Below, in pieces: positions 10,747 through 24,400 of a stretch of DNA of 64,000 bases (within the stretch, counting starts at the first letter, position 1; each line of letters begins with the position of its first letter). The notes beneath the pieces are model-generated. The model was not told the origin of the DNA, did not search any database, and saw only the letters and a program-made list of their open reading frames with translations. Made by a program: the position numbers and the translations under genes. Source of the stretch: Symsagittifera roscoffensis (lineage: Eukaryota; Xenacoelomorpha; Acoela; Convolutidae); assembly GCF_963678635.1 (NCBI RefSeq), contig NC_087069.1, positions 14,544,660 through 14,608,659 on the forward strand, given 5' to 3'.

Positions 10747-12200
10747 GAATGTTCCAACTGCATATAGGGTCAATTGAAAAGTTTTTTGGCTGATTAATTG
10801 ACAAAATAACTGAGAAAAAAAGAAGGTTTTTTCTTTTATTTCTTCTTTTTATCCCCTTCACGCTATGTACAATACTTAGGGTGTTTTTAATTGTCGTATT
10901 GTGATAATGGGGTTAAACTGTTGGTCTTAGTTCATTTTGAATGCATCAATTGGCTTCTTATGTGTGTTATAAGTACGCAATACATCGCACATTGATCATG
11001 CCAAATTGGCCAAATTAGCAATTTTCAAACGCCCTTAACTTTATAAGAAAAGCTTAAGACTGAAATGATTTTTAAAATTTGAGCTTAGAATAAGAATATC
11101 TCTCAGATGGCTGACTTAAAAGCTCAGTTGCCAGGTCAAAAATTGGCCGAATATTGAAGAAAATTACACCAAGCATGATTTTTCTTCACTTTCTACAAAA
11201 GTCGGAAGAATTAATAATTTTTTACAGGTTTTCAAAGAAGCGTGTGAATTTTATTGTTCCGACTTCCGTAACGAAAGCAACGGAAAATTTGTGCTCGAGG
11301 TGGTTTTTTTCGTCAGACAAGTTTTGAACTTTTAGCTGGCCATTTTTGACGGAAATTTCTTCATCATTCAAAAATTTTGTTGTCCTGAGCTTAAATATCA
11401 AATCAAATTTCACCTGTGATGTTTTTTCCAAAAATATGAGGGTTCAATGATTGCAATTTTTTGCCAATTTGGACTATTAGCGCCTGATAAGCTGTTTTTA
11501 TTTCGAACATCGGTAAATTAAATTAGAGCAATTCTTAAAAAAAGGCACGTGTAACATGAGGTCTTGAAAGAGAGACAGTAGCTTTTTTTTGCTTTTTTGC
11601 CTGAAAATTCTGAAACTTACAGAAAAAAGGCTTGTGCAGAGACACAAAAATGGCTCCATCTCAATCAAAAAAGAAACAAAATTATAATTTCACCTAATTT
11701 TTCATTATTTTTTTCGAAAATTTAACTTTCATTTTTAAATAATTAAGAAAGAACTGAAATTATTGATAAAATCGAAAACTAATAAGTCTCTCCAGAAATA
11801 CTGTATGCTTGTTTGTAATTTTTGCTTCATCGAAAACGTGTTGATGCGTTTTTGATATGTCAATTTTCTTTAAACATAACATTTTTCATATTACCGTGGT
11901 ATTGAACACTGAAATTATAATCACTAGGTAAACAAACAAATAAGAAAAGGTCTCCACAGAATAGTTTTTTATTTGGGTATTCACTGTTATACAGGACAAA
12001 AGACTCTATTTCCTATTTGAGTTTCTCCTTTTTTATTACCAAGTTTTTACCGTTTTTACCGCCAGTGAACTAAAAAATTAAAACCTTTACAGTTAATGTC
12101 TTAAACCTTTTAAAAATCATCTGAAACATAGCAGAATATCATATACACCAGACCTAAGTAGCCCCAATTCTACAAACAAAAAAGTTTTGAAAAATGAAGT
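10747..12200. repeat. Recent 1454-bp tandem duplication, copy 1
   Basis: Runs from GAATGTTCCAACTGCATATA to AAAATGAAGT and is repeated immediately at 12201. Reading the two copies against each other I saw only about three differences (two substitutions and one single-base deletion). It consists of most of a D block. Confidence 0.92.
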
Positions 12201-13653
12201 GAATGTTCCAACTGCATATAGGGTCAATTGAAAAGTTTTTTGGCTGATTAATTGACAAAATAACTGAGAAAAAAAGAAGGTTTTTTCTTTTATTTCTTCT
12301 TTTTATCCCCTTCACGCTATGTACAATACTTAGGGTGTTTTTAATTGTCGTATTGTGATAATGGGCTTAAACTGTTGGTCTTAGTTCATTTTGAATGCAT
12401 CAATTGGCTTCTTATGTGTGTTATAAGTACGCAATACATCGCACATTGATCATGCCAAATTGGCCAAATTAGCAATTTTCAAACGCCCTTAACTTTATAA
12501 GAAAAGCTTAAGACTGAAATGATTTTTAAAATTTGAGCTTAGAATAAGAATATCTCTCAGATGGCTGACTTAAAAGCTCAGTTGCCAGGTCAAAAATTGG
12601 CCGAATATTGAAGAAAATTACACCAAGCATGATTTTTCTTCACTTTCTACAAAAGTCGGAAGAATTAATAATTTTTTACAGGTTTTCAAAGAAGCGTGTG
12701 AATTTTATTGTTCCGACTTCCGTAACGAAAGCAACGGAAAATTTGTGCTCGAGGTGGTTTTTTTCGTCAGACAAGTTTTGAACTTTTAGCTGGCCATTTT
12801 TGCGGAAATTTCTTCATCATTCAAAAATTTTGTTGTCCTGAGCTTAAATATCAAATCAAATTTCACCTGTGATGTTTTTTCCAAAAATATGAGGGTTCAA
12901 TGATTGCAATTTTTTGCCAATTTGGACTATTAGCGCCTGATAAGCTGTTTTTATTTCGAACATCGGTAAATTAAATTAGAGCAATTCTTAAAAAAAGGCA
13001 CGTGTAACATGAGGTCTTGAAAGAGAGACAGTAGCTTTTTTTTGCTTTTTTGCCTGAAAATTCTGAAACTTACAGAAAAAAGGCTTGTGCAGAGACACAA
13101 AAATGGCTCCATCTCAATCAAAAAAGAAACAAAATTATAATTTCACCTAATTTTTCATTATTTTTTTCGAAAATTTAACTTTCATTTTTAAATAATTAAG
13201 AAAGAACTGAAATTATTGATAAAATCGAAAACTAATAAGTCTCTCCAGAAATACTGTATGCTTGTTTGTAATTTTTGCTTCATCGAAAACGTGTTGATGC
13301 GTTTTTGATATGTCAATTTTCTTTAAACATAACATTTTTCATATTACCGTGGTATTGAACACTGAAATTATAATCACTAGGTAAACAAACAAATAAGAAA
13401 AGGTCTCCACAGAATAGTTTTTTATTTGGGTATTCACTGTTATACAGGACAAAAGACTCTATTTCCTATTTGAGTTTCTCCTTTTTTATTACCAAATTTT
13501 TACCGTTTTTACCGCCAGTGAACTAAAAAATTAAAACCTTTACAGTTAATGTCTTAAACCTTTTAAAAATCATCTGAAACATAGCAGAATATCATATACA
13601 CCAGACCTAAGTAGCCCCAATTCTACAAACAAAAAAGTTTTGAAAAATGAAGT
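12201..13653. repeat. Recent 1454-bp tandem duplication, copy 2
   Basis: Head-to-tail second copy of 10747-12200, one base shorter. The near identity contrasts with the heavily diverged neighbouring D blocks, so this duplication (or an assembly artefact) is much younger than the array. Confidence 0.92.
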
Positions 13654-13839
13654 GACCACTTTATCTTCAAAATTTGCTTTTTTCCGTCGTGATGTGAGAA
13701 AATAAGAATGATTTTATGATTCCTCTGCCTAGGCCTATTTGATAGCAATTGTAACTAAGGTTTGGTAGAAAAACTCGTCATGGAAAAACTTGTGAAAACT
13801 TAGTTTTCAGATTATGATGATTTGCAGTTATTTTTTTTC

Positions 13840-14640
13840 TTCCAAAAACGTACTCCCGAGGGCGCTAGAAAAACGTCGAAAGCTCGACATCCATCCAAAT
13901 CCCGAAATATACAGAGACTTATTGATGACAATCAAAGCACCTAAAAACAACATTAAAGTATTAAAGTATCCCCGAAAAAAAAGATCTTGATGAACTAGTC
14001 AATGGAAAAGTTTTACACAAATTAAGGAATAGTTCAGACATTGTTGAAGGACTCAAATGACATAGTTTCGTAAATGCTGCATATTGATTACCATTCCGCA
14101 TCCGAAAACTATTTTATTAACGAAAAAACTTGATTTCCGAATTAGCATATCCATTCAACTTAAACATTTTCAAGATCAGGTTATTTTTGAGCAAAACATC
14201 AATTGTTCAGTTGAATCTAAAAATTGAGGTCTTGCATCATGCTTTAGAAAAAAAAATTTAAATAAAACCAAAGGGTAAGAGTTATTTTTTCATTCTAAGG
14301 CAAAACAAAAACCGATGGAAACTTTCGCTCTGCCTTTCCGATCATTACTTTGTAATTCGGAGGCAAGGAAAATAGAACTGCTTCTGATAGTTTCAGCGAA
14401 AATTTTTTTAACAAGAAGTTTCTTCTCAATGATTTCGAAAACGCCACAATGGCTCCTTAATGCAAAATCAAATCAAAACGAATTAGACTTGTCTGATTGT
14501 TGGTCTAAATAATCTGCGGATTCTCAAAAAATTTTCCTATATATACTTTGTCCGATATTTTAGTGAGCCCTATTTAATTTGTTTCTAGAACACCACTTTC
14601 CAGCCATGAGACCATCATAAACACTGCTGGTTTCTGCTTT
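13840..14640 (+). pseudogene. Relic of the nested plus-strand exons, unit 2
   Basis: Corresponds to 9177-10120. The first exon block (GTACTCCCGAGGGCGCTAG at 13851) lacks a clear acceptor. A later open stretch contains NQNELDLSDCWSK (about 14470-14510), and the signal-peptide exon (ATGAGACCATCATAA near 14606) has an early stop. Decayed. Confidence 0.5.
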
Positions 14641-14803
14641 TTATAAAGTTTTCTAAGCACACCTAAAATGCCTTTTTTGGCCTTTTTTTTCAAAAATATG
14701 CAAGGCATGAACAAAAATTTTAACACTCTTCAGTTTATCAATAGCTAATATTGTTTGTAATTGAAGCGCTAAATGGTCCGAATGAACATAGGACCTGAAT
14801 GTT

Positions 14804-16090
14804 CCGACTGCACATGGGGCCAATAGAAAAAAATTTTGGCTGAATAATTGCCAAAATAACTAAGAAAAAAAAGATTTTTCTATGATTTCTTCTTTTTATC
14901 GCCCACCCGCTAAAACTAAGAGTGTTATTATTTCTCGCATTGTGATAATGGGATCAAATTGCTGGCCTTAGTTCAAATTGAAACGCGTTAATTGGCCTCT
15001 TACGGGTTTTATAAGTACGCGCTGCATCGCACTTTGATCATCCCAAAATGGCCAAATTAGCATTTTTCAAACGCCCGAAACTTTATCAAAAAAGATTAAA
15101 AATAACAAAAATTTTAAAATTTGAGCTTAGGATAACAATATCTCTCATATGACTCACTAAAAAGCTCAGTTAACAGACAAAAATTTGCTGAATTTTCAAG
15201 AAGCCACATCAAGCATAATTTTTCTTCAGTTTCTTCGAAAATCGGAAGAATTAGAAACTTTTTACAGGTTTTCAAAGAAGCATGTGCGACTTTTTGTTCC
15301 AACTTCCTTTACAAAAGAAACGGAATAATTGTGCTCGGGGTCGATTTTTTTTTTCAGACAGGTTTCGAAGTTTTAACTAGCCATTTTTGACAAAACTTTT
15401 TATATCATTTAAAAGATTTTGTTGTCCTGAGATTAAGTTGTAAATGAAATTTAACCTCTGATCAACTTTTGCAAAGTTATGAGGATTCATTGATTGCCAT
15501 TTTGGCTAATTTGGGGCTATTAACACGCAATAAGCTGTGTTTGTTCAAAAATTGTTAAACTAATTTAGAATGTACGGTAAAAATTTGGCTCCGTCTTCAT
15601 CGAAACAGAGACAGATCATAATTTCACCTGGTTTTTCAAGTTTTTTTTTCGAAAATTCAATTTTCATGATTAATTAATTAATAGTTTTTTTTCGGGTATT
15701 ATACAGGGCAAACGACACAATTTCTTATTTGAGTTACTCTTTTTTATTACCAAATTTTTACCGCCGGACTTTACTTCAATCTGATTAAACTTTTCTAAAT
15801 ACCTTGTTAAGAACAACAAAAACATCATACAAGGTCAGTATAGCGGAAGAAGGCCAGAGTTCTAAAAAATGAAAAGCGCCTAGATTACATTTATCCTATA
15901 TGATATTCATTGCCTAAATACAGTAGTTGTTTTCACGTTGAAGTCGATTTAACAAATACTGTATTCGCGAAGAGTTTTTGAACCAATTTAAATCCTTTAA
16001 GACTCATATGAAACAAAGCAGGATATCATATACACCAGACCTAAATAGCATCAAATCTCCAAATAAAAAAGTTTTGAAAAATGAAGTAAC
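14804..16090 (+). repeat. D block of array unit 2
   Basis: Starts CCTGAATGTTCCGACTGCAC. It shares the 'gatcatcccaaaatggcc' region and the end segment leading to 'aaaaagttttgaaaaatgaag' with the other D blocks. The terminal hairpin and the left inverted end are not preserved. Confidence 0.6.
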
Positions 16091-16639
16091 AAATTGATCT
16101 TCGAAATTTGCTATCTTCCGTCATGATGTGATAAGATAAGAACGATAGCTGATAGTTTTCATTTCTTTTTGCTGGGCCAAAAACTGCAAAAAACTGCAAA
16201 AAAACTGAAAAAATTGTTCGGACTTTCTTTTGGTTTTTTGTTTTTCTTGCAACGTGTCTACAGAAATTATTTTTTCAAACTGCTTATTTTTGTATGGCTG
16301 TAAGTTATAGCTAAAAAAACAACAAAAAATTGAAAAAACGTTGTGATATTTTTAACGCTGTGGTCAAAACATTCTGTGCTACTTACACAGTAACCGGCTA
16401 TTTTTGTTTCGTTTTAATCTTGTTTCCTTCAATTTAAATCTCTCAAGCTTGTTCAGTAAATGAAAATTTGAATCAAATGTTATTTTTTTCGATTGTTTCT
16501 ATGATTTCGCTGTTTAGGCCTGTTTTATAGCAATTGTAACTAAAGTTTGTTAGAAAACAGTTTTCTGGAAAAAAATGTAAAAATTTAGTTTTCATTTTAA
16601 GATAATTTTTGCAGACTTTTTAAAATGTTTTCAGTTCTT

Positions 16640-17500
16640 TAGTTCTAAAATCTACTCCCAGGAAAGCGCCTAACATTGAAAGTTCGACAACTATCCAAAT
16701 CCAGAATTATACAGAGACTTATCGAAGACAGGCAAGCATATGAAAACTGTTTGGAATCATTGCCATAAAAATCTTACACAATTTAAGGATTAGTTCAGAC
16801 ATTGTTCAAGGACTCAAATGACAGCGCTGGTTATTGATTACCATGCCGCTACTGAAAAACTATAATATTATTAAGGAAAAAAGATGATTTCAGAACTAAT
16901 TTATTCATTTAATTTCAAGTTTTCAAGACCAGCCTATTTCTGGGCAAAACATCAAAAGTTCAGTTGGATCCACATATCAAGGTCTTGAATCAGGCTTTAG
17001 AAAAATATTTCTTTTTTCATTTCAACAGAAGAGTAGTAAACTATTTTCCCATACTAATGCAAAACAAAAACCGATAGAACCTTCTGCTCTTTTCGATCGT
17101 TTCTTTGGTATTCGAGGCAAACAAAAATGGAATTGTATCTGATAGATTAAGCGGAATTTTTTTTTTCAAAGAAGAAGTTTCGTCTCAACGACTTCAAAAA
17201 CGCCACAAGGGCTCCTTAATGCAAAAAAATCAAGACAAATTAGACTGTTCTGATTGCAGGTCTAAACAATCTGCGAATTCTCACACAACAGTTTGTGAAT
17301 ATATTCTGTCCGATATTTGGTGAGCTTTATTTGATTTGTCTCTAGAACGCCATATTACGGCAATGAGGTCACCATATACGCTGCTGACTTTTGCTATTTT
17401 TACGGAGATTAAAATATACCTTGCCGTAACTTTACTAGACAACCTATTTGAACTACATCATTTAATGAATGAACCATCAACTCCAAGATTTAAAAAATGA
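16640..17500 (+). pseudogene. Relic of the nested plus-strand exons, unit 3
   Basis: Corresponds to 9177-10120. One frame retains VRQLSKSRIIQRLIEDRQ at about 16684-16740. An open stretch around 17220-17320 contains NQDKLDCSDCRSKQSANSH, cognate to the unit 2 stretch. The signal-peptide exon starts ATGAGGTCACCATATACGCT at 17364, ends in a stop, and its donor position reads AATCAAATC, so the splice site is lost. Confidence 0.5.
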
Positions 17501-17786
17501 ATGTGTTTCAGAACAATCAAATCATATGGTTTGTCGCTTTATAAAAGTTAGAGAATGGGGTTTGGCGGTAGGCGGCACTGATTTGAGAGGTCCATTTTTG
17601 ATGACGGACCCTTAAATTTTGGCGGCAATATATACTTATTTTGAGGGGGGAGGGGTGTGGTAGCGCCTGTCGGAAAAGAACGCATCATTTTTGGCGTGTT
17701 GTTTCAAAATGTTGCAAGGCATAAACAACGAATTTAACACTGTTCACTTTTTCATCAGCCTATATTGTTTTGTTTGTAATTAGAAC

Positions 17787-19978
17787 AAGACTGCTCTTAA
17801 GTCAGGGCAAAGCCCTGAATGTTCCGAGTACACATAGGGCCAATTGAAAAGTTTTTGGGATGATTAATTGACAAAATAACTGAGAAAAAAAGTTTTTTTC
17901 ACTGTTTCTTCATTCACTCACCTCCCTCTCCACAATGTACAATTTTAAGGGTGTATTTCAAGTCTCAAATTGTGATGATAGGATTGAATTGTGGGCCTTA
18001 GTTCAACTTGGAACGATTTATTTGCCTTCTCACGTGTGTTATAAATACGCAATATATTGCACTTTGATTATCCCAAGTTGGCCAAATTATCTAATTTTGA
18101 ACGCCCGTAATATTACCAAAAAATGACAACAGGTGATTTAAATTTTGAAATTTGAGCTTATGTTTACAATATCTCTCAGATGGCTCAGTTAAAAGCTCAG
18201 TAAACAAGTTGAAAGTATTAAAGAAAACCACACCAAGCATAAATATTCTTCGCTTTCTCCGAAAATCGGAAGAATCAGAAACTTTTACAGGTTTTAAAAG
18301 AAGCATGTGAGACTGGTTGTTAAAACTTTCATAACGAAAGTTACGGATTTTTTGTTCTCGGGTCGGTTTTTTGTCTTCTGGCAAAATTCGATTTTTAATT
18401 TAAGGTTTTTGGCGGAACTTTTTATATCATTCAAGAAATTTTGTGGTCCTAAGCAATTATTCGAAAAAATAGTTCAATTTTCGTAAAATATTGAGGTTTC
18501 AATGATTGCCATTTTGGCCAATTTTGGACAATTAACGTGCGATAAGCTTTTTTTGTTTCGAACATCGGTAAGCTAACTAAAAACGGTTCTTAAAAAGGTA
18601 CGAGCAACATGAGTTTTCAAAAATGAGGCAATAGACACGAGGATTTTTTTTACTTTTTTACCTGAAAGTTCTGAAGTGTACGGTAAAAAGTCATGTGCAG
18701 AGACACAAAAAATTGGTTTCATCTGCATCAAGACAAGAGAAAAAATTACAAATTCATCCAGCTTCTCATGTTTCTTAAAAAAAATTATTTTCAAAAACAA
18801 TTAATCAAAAATGAATGGGAGTTATTGATCAAAAACACCCAGAGAAAACCATATAAACCTCATTAGAAATGCTTTAAGTTTGAGAGTATTTTTGCTTCAA
18901 CGGAAACGTGTTGATGCGTTATTGATATGTCATTCTTCTTTATTCCTACCATTTTTTAAAATACTGTGGTGTTTAAAAATTAAATTGTAATCACTGTATA
19001 AACAAACAAATAAGAATAAAGTCTGCACACAATACATTTTTTTTGTATATTCACTGTTATACAGGACAAAAAACAAAAACATTTACTAGAGCCAATTTTT
19101 TTTTATTACCAGGTCTTTACCGCCAGACCTAATTTCAATCTGATCAAAGTTTTCTAAAAGCAGTTTTAAAAACATCAAAAACATCAGATAAGTTCAGTAT
19201 AGCGGAAGAAGACAGAGTTCTAAAAAAAGACAAAAAAGCGCCTAGATTACATTTGTTCAATATGATACTCTTAGCACAAATACCGTAAATTCAACATTGA
19301 AGTCAATATACCAATTACTGTATTCGGGACAGTCACTTGTTTCTTCTGTTTTTGTTTCAGTGTATATCGCTATGCTTTTTTGTTTTTTACATGGGTGAAA
19401 ATTGAGTTTGATGTCTCTAATTGACTCTTCGATAATCCCTGTCTGTGGAAAGATTGTCAGTTATCTTGTTATAACCTTAAGTAATAAAATAAAATTCTTT
19501 GTCCTCACCCTTTATGGGGAACTTTGGTTTATTTTTCAGTGATGAACTTTAGATTGCGGATATTTCCAGTGAATTCCAATTTTTCACCCAATTTTTATCT
19601 AGTTTTTTTTTAAAGCCAGCAGTGAATTGACCTCTCTATAGCCATTTTCATCAGACAGCTATAAGTTCTAAACTGTGCGTGGGTAGCCTTTTTTTCAATC
19701 TTGAGTCAATTTCTATTTTGAGTTTCTTCGATTGTATTTGTGTGGTTTTCTCTAGACTGGAGTTTCTAATTCTTGCTTCTTTTTTTTTGTGACTACTTTC
19801 TATTTGTTCCGAAACAATGATCGGACTGGGTTGATTGATATACCTTAATAAAGTCCTTACTATCGGAATTCGAACTACATTAAAAAAGTTGGAGGAAAAT
19901 GTTCCCAGTGTCAAAAAAAGCGGTTTGAAATATTTGGTTTTTGTTTTATTCAAGCGAATAAAGCGAGCGAGCAGTCTT
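17787..19978. mobile_element. D element with short terminal inverted repeats, copy A
   Basis: Left end AAGACTGCTC (17787-17796) and right end GAGCAGTCTT (19969-19978) are exact inverses. Inside the left end is the perfect hairpin TCAGGGC-AAA-GCCCTGA (17802-17818). There is no transposase frame. The inverted ends suggest a non-autonomous DNA element that became part of the array, but the ends are only 10 bp and the whole unit is tandemly repeated, so this is inference. Confidence 0.45.
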
Positions 19979-20564
19979 ATGTTAACTGCTTGAAAGCTTA
20001 CAATAGCTCAATTTAAAATGTAAAAACTTAATTTTACTGTGTAACGTTAGTTTATTTTGAGTTTTTGAGTTCTCTTGCGACTTTTTGGAATCAAATTTTT
20101 CAAAAACTCGAAAAATTGCAAAAAACCTGAAAAAGATTTTTCGATTTTTTCTTGATTTTTTTTGGTTTATTTTTTACTTTCTCTGCACAAATTATTTTTG
20201 AAACTGCTTAATTTTGAATGGCTGTAGGATATACTTACAAAAATGACAAAAATTTGAAAAAATGTTGTTGTTGTTTTATAAGACTATTGTCGAAACAATC
20301 TGTGCTACTTGCACAGTAACCGGCTATCCTTGTTTCGTTTTGCTCTTGTTTTCTTCAATTTAAATCTCTCAAACTTGCTCAGTGAATCAAAATGTTTGAT
20401 CAAGTATTGTTTTTTTTATTACATCCATGTTTTCTCTGTTTAGGTTTACTTGATAGCAATTGTAGCTAAATAACATAGAAGAGTTCCAGTTTTCTGGAAA
20501 AAAAATTTTAAAAATTTAGTTTTCATATAATGATAATTTTGCAATCGTTTTTTTCTTTTATTTT

Positions 20565-21482
20565 TAGTTCAAAAACCTACTCCCACAAACGCGCTAGAAG
20601 AACATCGAACATTCGACAGCCATCCATATCCAGAATTATACAGAGACTTATCGAAGACAGTCAAAGCATTTAAAAACAGCATTAAGTTTTCCCCGAAAAG
20701 TTTATCTTGATGAACTAGTCAATGAGTTTCAATTCATTGCCATAACTTTTTCACAACTTAAGGATTAGTTTGGACATTGTTAAAGGACTCAAATGACAAA
20801 CTTTTGTCAACGCTGGATAATGATTACCACACCGCACCTGAAAAACTGAAAAAACTATTATATTAGTAAGGAAAAACATGATTTCTGAATTACATATCCA
20901 TTGAATTTAGAGGCATCAAGACCAGCCTATTTGTGGGCAAAACATCAAATGTTCAGTTAGATCTAATTATCGAGGTATTGAATCATGCTTTAGAAAAACA
21001 TTTAAAGTTAACAGAATAGCACTAAACTATTTTTTCCATTCGAATGCAAAAAAAATGATAGAACCATCCGCTCTTCTCGATAGTTTCTTTGATATTCGAG
21101 GCAAACAAAAATGGAATTGTATCTGATAGTTTTTGCGGAACTTTTTTTTTCAAACAAGAAGTTTCTTCTCAATGACTTCAACGCCACAATGGCACCTTTA
21201 AGCATAATAAATACAAGACAAATAAGACTTGTCTGATTGTAGGTCTAAATAATCTGCGGATTCTCAAAACAGTTTCTAAAAATATTCTGTCCGATATTTA
21301 GTGAGCCTTATTTGATTTGTCTCTAGAACGCCATATTCTGGCAATGAGGTCATCATATACGCTGCTGACTTTTGCTATTTCTACAGAGATCAAAATATAA
21401 CTGGCCGTAACTTTACTAGACAACCTATTTGAACTACATCATTTAATGAATCAACCATCAACTCCAAGATTTAAAAAATGAA
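20565..21482 (+). pseudogene. Relic of the nested plus-strand exons, unit 4
   Basis: Corresponds to 9177-10120. It has a good acceptor (TTTTATTTTTAG before 20575) and a frame containing RARRTSNIRQPSISRIIQRL, which ends soon after. The signal-peptide exon copy (ATGAGGTCATCATATACGCT at 21344) ends early and its donor has changed from GTAAGT. Decayed, but less so than unit 2. Confidence 0.5.
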
Positions 21483-21734
21483 TGTGTTTTAGAACAATCA
21501 AATCAGATGGTTCGTCGCTTTATAAAAGTTAGAGAGGGGGTTTGGCGGTAGGCGGCACTGATTTGAGAGGTCCATTTTTGATGACGGACCCTTAAATTTG
21601 GCGGCAATATATACTTATTTTGAGAGGGGAGGGGTGTGGTAGCGTGTTGTTTCAAAATGTTGCAACGCATAAACAACGAATTTAAGACTGTTCACTTTTT
21701 CAACAGCCTATATTGTTTTGTTTGTAATTAGAAC

Positions 21735-23838
21735 CAGACTGCTCTTAAATCAGGGCAAAGCCCTGAATGTTCCGAGTGCACATAGGGCCAATTGAAAAGT
21801 TTTTGGGATGATTAATTGACAAAATAACTGAGAAAAAAATGTTTTTTCACTGTTTCTTCATTCACTCACCTCCCTCTCCACAATGTACAATTTTAAGGGT
21901 GTATTTAAAGTCTCGTATTGTAATGATAGGATTGAATTGTGGGCCTTAGTTCAACTTGGAACGAATTATTTGCCTTCTCACGTGTGTTATAAGTACGCAA
22001 TATATTGCACTTTGATTATCCCAAGTTGGCCAAATTAGCTATTTTTGAACGCCCGTAATTTTACTTAAAAAGATTAGAAATAGTAAAAATCTAAAAATTT
22101 TGGCTTAGAGTTACAATATATCTCAGATGGCTCATTTAAAAGCTCAGTTAACAGACAAAAATTAGCTGAATGCTCAAGAAAACCACATCAAGCATAATTT
22201 TTCTTCAGTTTCTTCGAAAGTCGGAAGAAACAGAATCTTTTTACAGGTTTTCAAAAAAGCCTGTGAGTCTTTTTGTTCCGACTTTTGCGCATGTTTTTTC
22301 GAAATTTTGTGTCTCATAATCAGTTAATCAAGAACGAAATGAGAATATTGATCAAAAATGGCCAGAAAAACCACATAATTAGGGTTTTCTTTATGTTTAA
22401 GTGTGTTTTTTGCTTCATCTCAAACGTGTTGATGCGTTTTTGATATGTCATATGTCGATATGTCTTCAAATTTACCAATTTTCAAAAAAGTGTGGTATTT
22501 AACAATTAAATAATAATCACTGGGTAAACAAACAAATAAGAAAAAAATCTGCCCGCAACAGATTATTTGTTGTATAATCAGTGTTATAGAGGACAAAAGA
22601 TACAAACTCTTACTTGAGTTTCTTCTTGTTTTGCCAAATCTTTACCGCCAGACTTAACTTCAATCTGATCAAAGGTCTCCATATGCAATTTCAAAAACAA
22701 CAAAAACATCAGACAAAGACGGTAAAGCGGAAGAAGACCAGAGTTCTAAAAAAAAGAAAAAAGCGCCTAGATTACATTTATTAAGTTTGTTATTCTCAGC
22801 ACGAATACCGTAAACTTTACATTGAAGTCATGGTACCAATTACTGTATTCGCGAAACGTTTTTTTTAAGCTAAAAATTTAAAACATTTACAATAAATGTT
22901 TCAGATTTTTTAAAATTTATATGAAACTCAGCAGGATATCATATGCACCAGACCTATTTAGTCAAAAATCTCCAATTAAAAAAGTTTCAAAAAATGAAGT
23001 AACAAGTTTATTTTTCCCAAAATCTCCCATTGAAAAGGTTTTCAAAAATTTAAGCAAAATCAACAACTGTTCAGAACAAATAACCTTAACTTTTATATAA
23101 CGCAAAGTCTAAAAGTTTGCTAACGCTGGATTCTTGTTTTTGTTTGTGTATGTATCGATATACTTTTTTTTCTTGTTTTTTACTTGGGGCAAAATTGAGT
23201 TTGATGTCTCTAATAAATTAATTCTTCGATACGAACTGTCTGTGGAACATATTGTCAGTTATCTCACCATAATCTTGTTTGTTAAACTGAGATTCTTTGG
23301 CCCACCCAACGATAGAGAACCTTGATTTAGTTTTCAGTGATGCTTTTTAGATTGCGGATATTTCCAGGAACTTCCAATTTTTTTATCCAATTTTCATATT
23401 GTTTTTTTTTTAGAAGCCAACAGTGAAATGACTTTTCTATAGCCATTTTTATCAGATAATTGTCTGTTCCTACCTCAGCGTTGGTTGTCTTTTTTTTTCA
23501 TTTCGAGTATCTTTCCATTTTAAGTTTCCTCATTTGTACTTGTGTACTTTAGCTTAAACTGGAGTTTCGAGTTTCTAATTCTTGTCTTTTTTAAAAATCT
23601 TGTGTTTTTTCTGACCATTGAAAATGGGAAGAACTTTGTATTCGGGTCGGTTTTGGTTTTTTAGCACGCAAAATCAGCTACCTCAAACAATGATCGAAGT
23701 GGGTTGAGTGAAATATCATATTAAAGCCCTTACAGTCGTGATTCGAACCACTTTAAATATTTTTTAGAACGTTTCTCCCAGTATTGAAAAAACCACTTTT
23801 TGTCTTATTTGAAGCGAATAAAGCGAGCAAGCAGTCTT
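21735..23838. mobile_element. D element with short terminal inverted repeats, copy B
   Basis: Collinear with 17787-19978. The left end AGACTGCTC and the right end GCAGTCTT (finishing 23838) are inverses, and the hairpin TCAGGGC-AAA-GCCCTGA lies at 21750-21766. About 2.1 kb with no coding capacity. Confidence 0.45.
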
Positions 23839-24400
23839 ATGTTAATGCTTGAAAGCTTACAATAGCCTAATTTAAAACGTAAAAACTTAGTTTTACTTGG
23901 ATAACGCTAGTTCATTTTGAGTTTTCTTGCGCCTCGATTTTTTTTTGGTTTTTCTAGTAGTTTTTCTACAAATATTGTTTTTCAATTTGCTAATTTTTTA
24001 TGGCTGTTGAATATACCTAAAGATCAGTTTTTCTTCAGCTCTTTTTCATCCCACTACGGCGAAAAAAAAATTGAAATGATAAACCTTTGTTGTATTTTTT
24101 AAGGCTATGGTCGAAACATTTTGTGCTACTTGCACAGTAAGCGGCTATCCTTATTGCGTTTTGTTCTTGTTTTTTTTTTAGGTTAAGCCTCTCGAGTTTG
24201 TTCAGTGAATCAAAATGTTCGATCAAATGTTGTTCTTTTGATTTTTCTATGATTGCTCCTTTTGTACGTTGTTTCAATTCAGTTCTAAACTCGCTGAAAA
24301 CTTTTTAGGGTAGCTTTCTCTAAACAATCCCCATAGCTTAATTCTAAATTTGTGCACCTTGAGGTTTTTGTTGCTTGTTCTCTTTTTCTCTATCACGAGG

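Larger units (their letters stand above)
8780..24260. repeat. Intronic array of four full and one truncated repeat units
   Basis: A block beginning near GATAGCAATTGTA.CTAA occurs at about 9071, 13738, 16530 and 20451. Each copy is followed by plus-strand exon relics and then by a D block (starting 10705, 14804, 17787, 21735). A fifth copy (about 23900-24260) keeps only the upstream segment, recognised by CTACTTGCACAGTAA.CGGC. Copies differ by many substitutions and indels, so the array is old, apart from one recent internal duplication. The whole array lies in intron 1 of the minus-strand gene. Confidence 0.75.
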
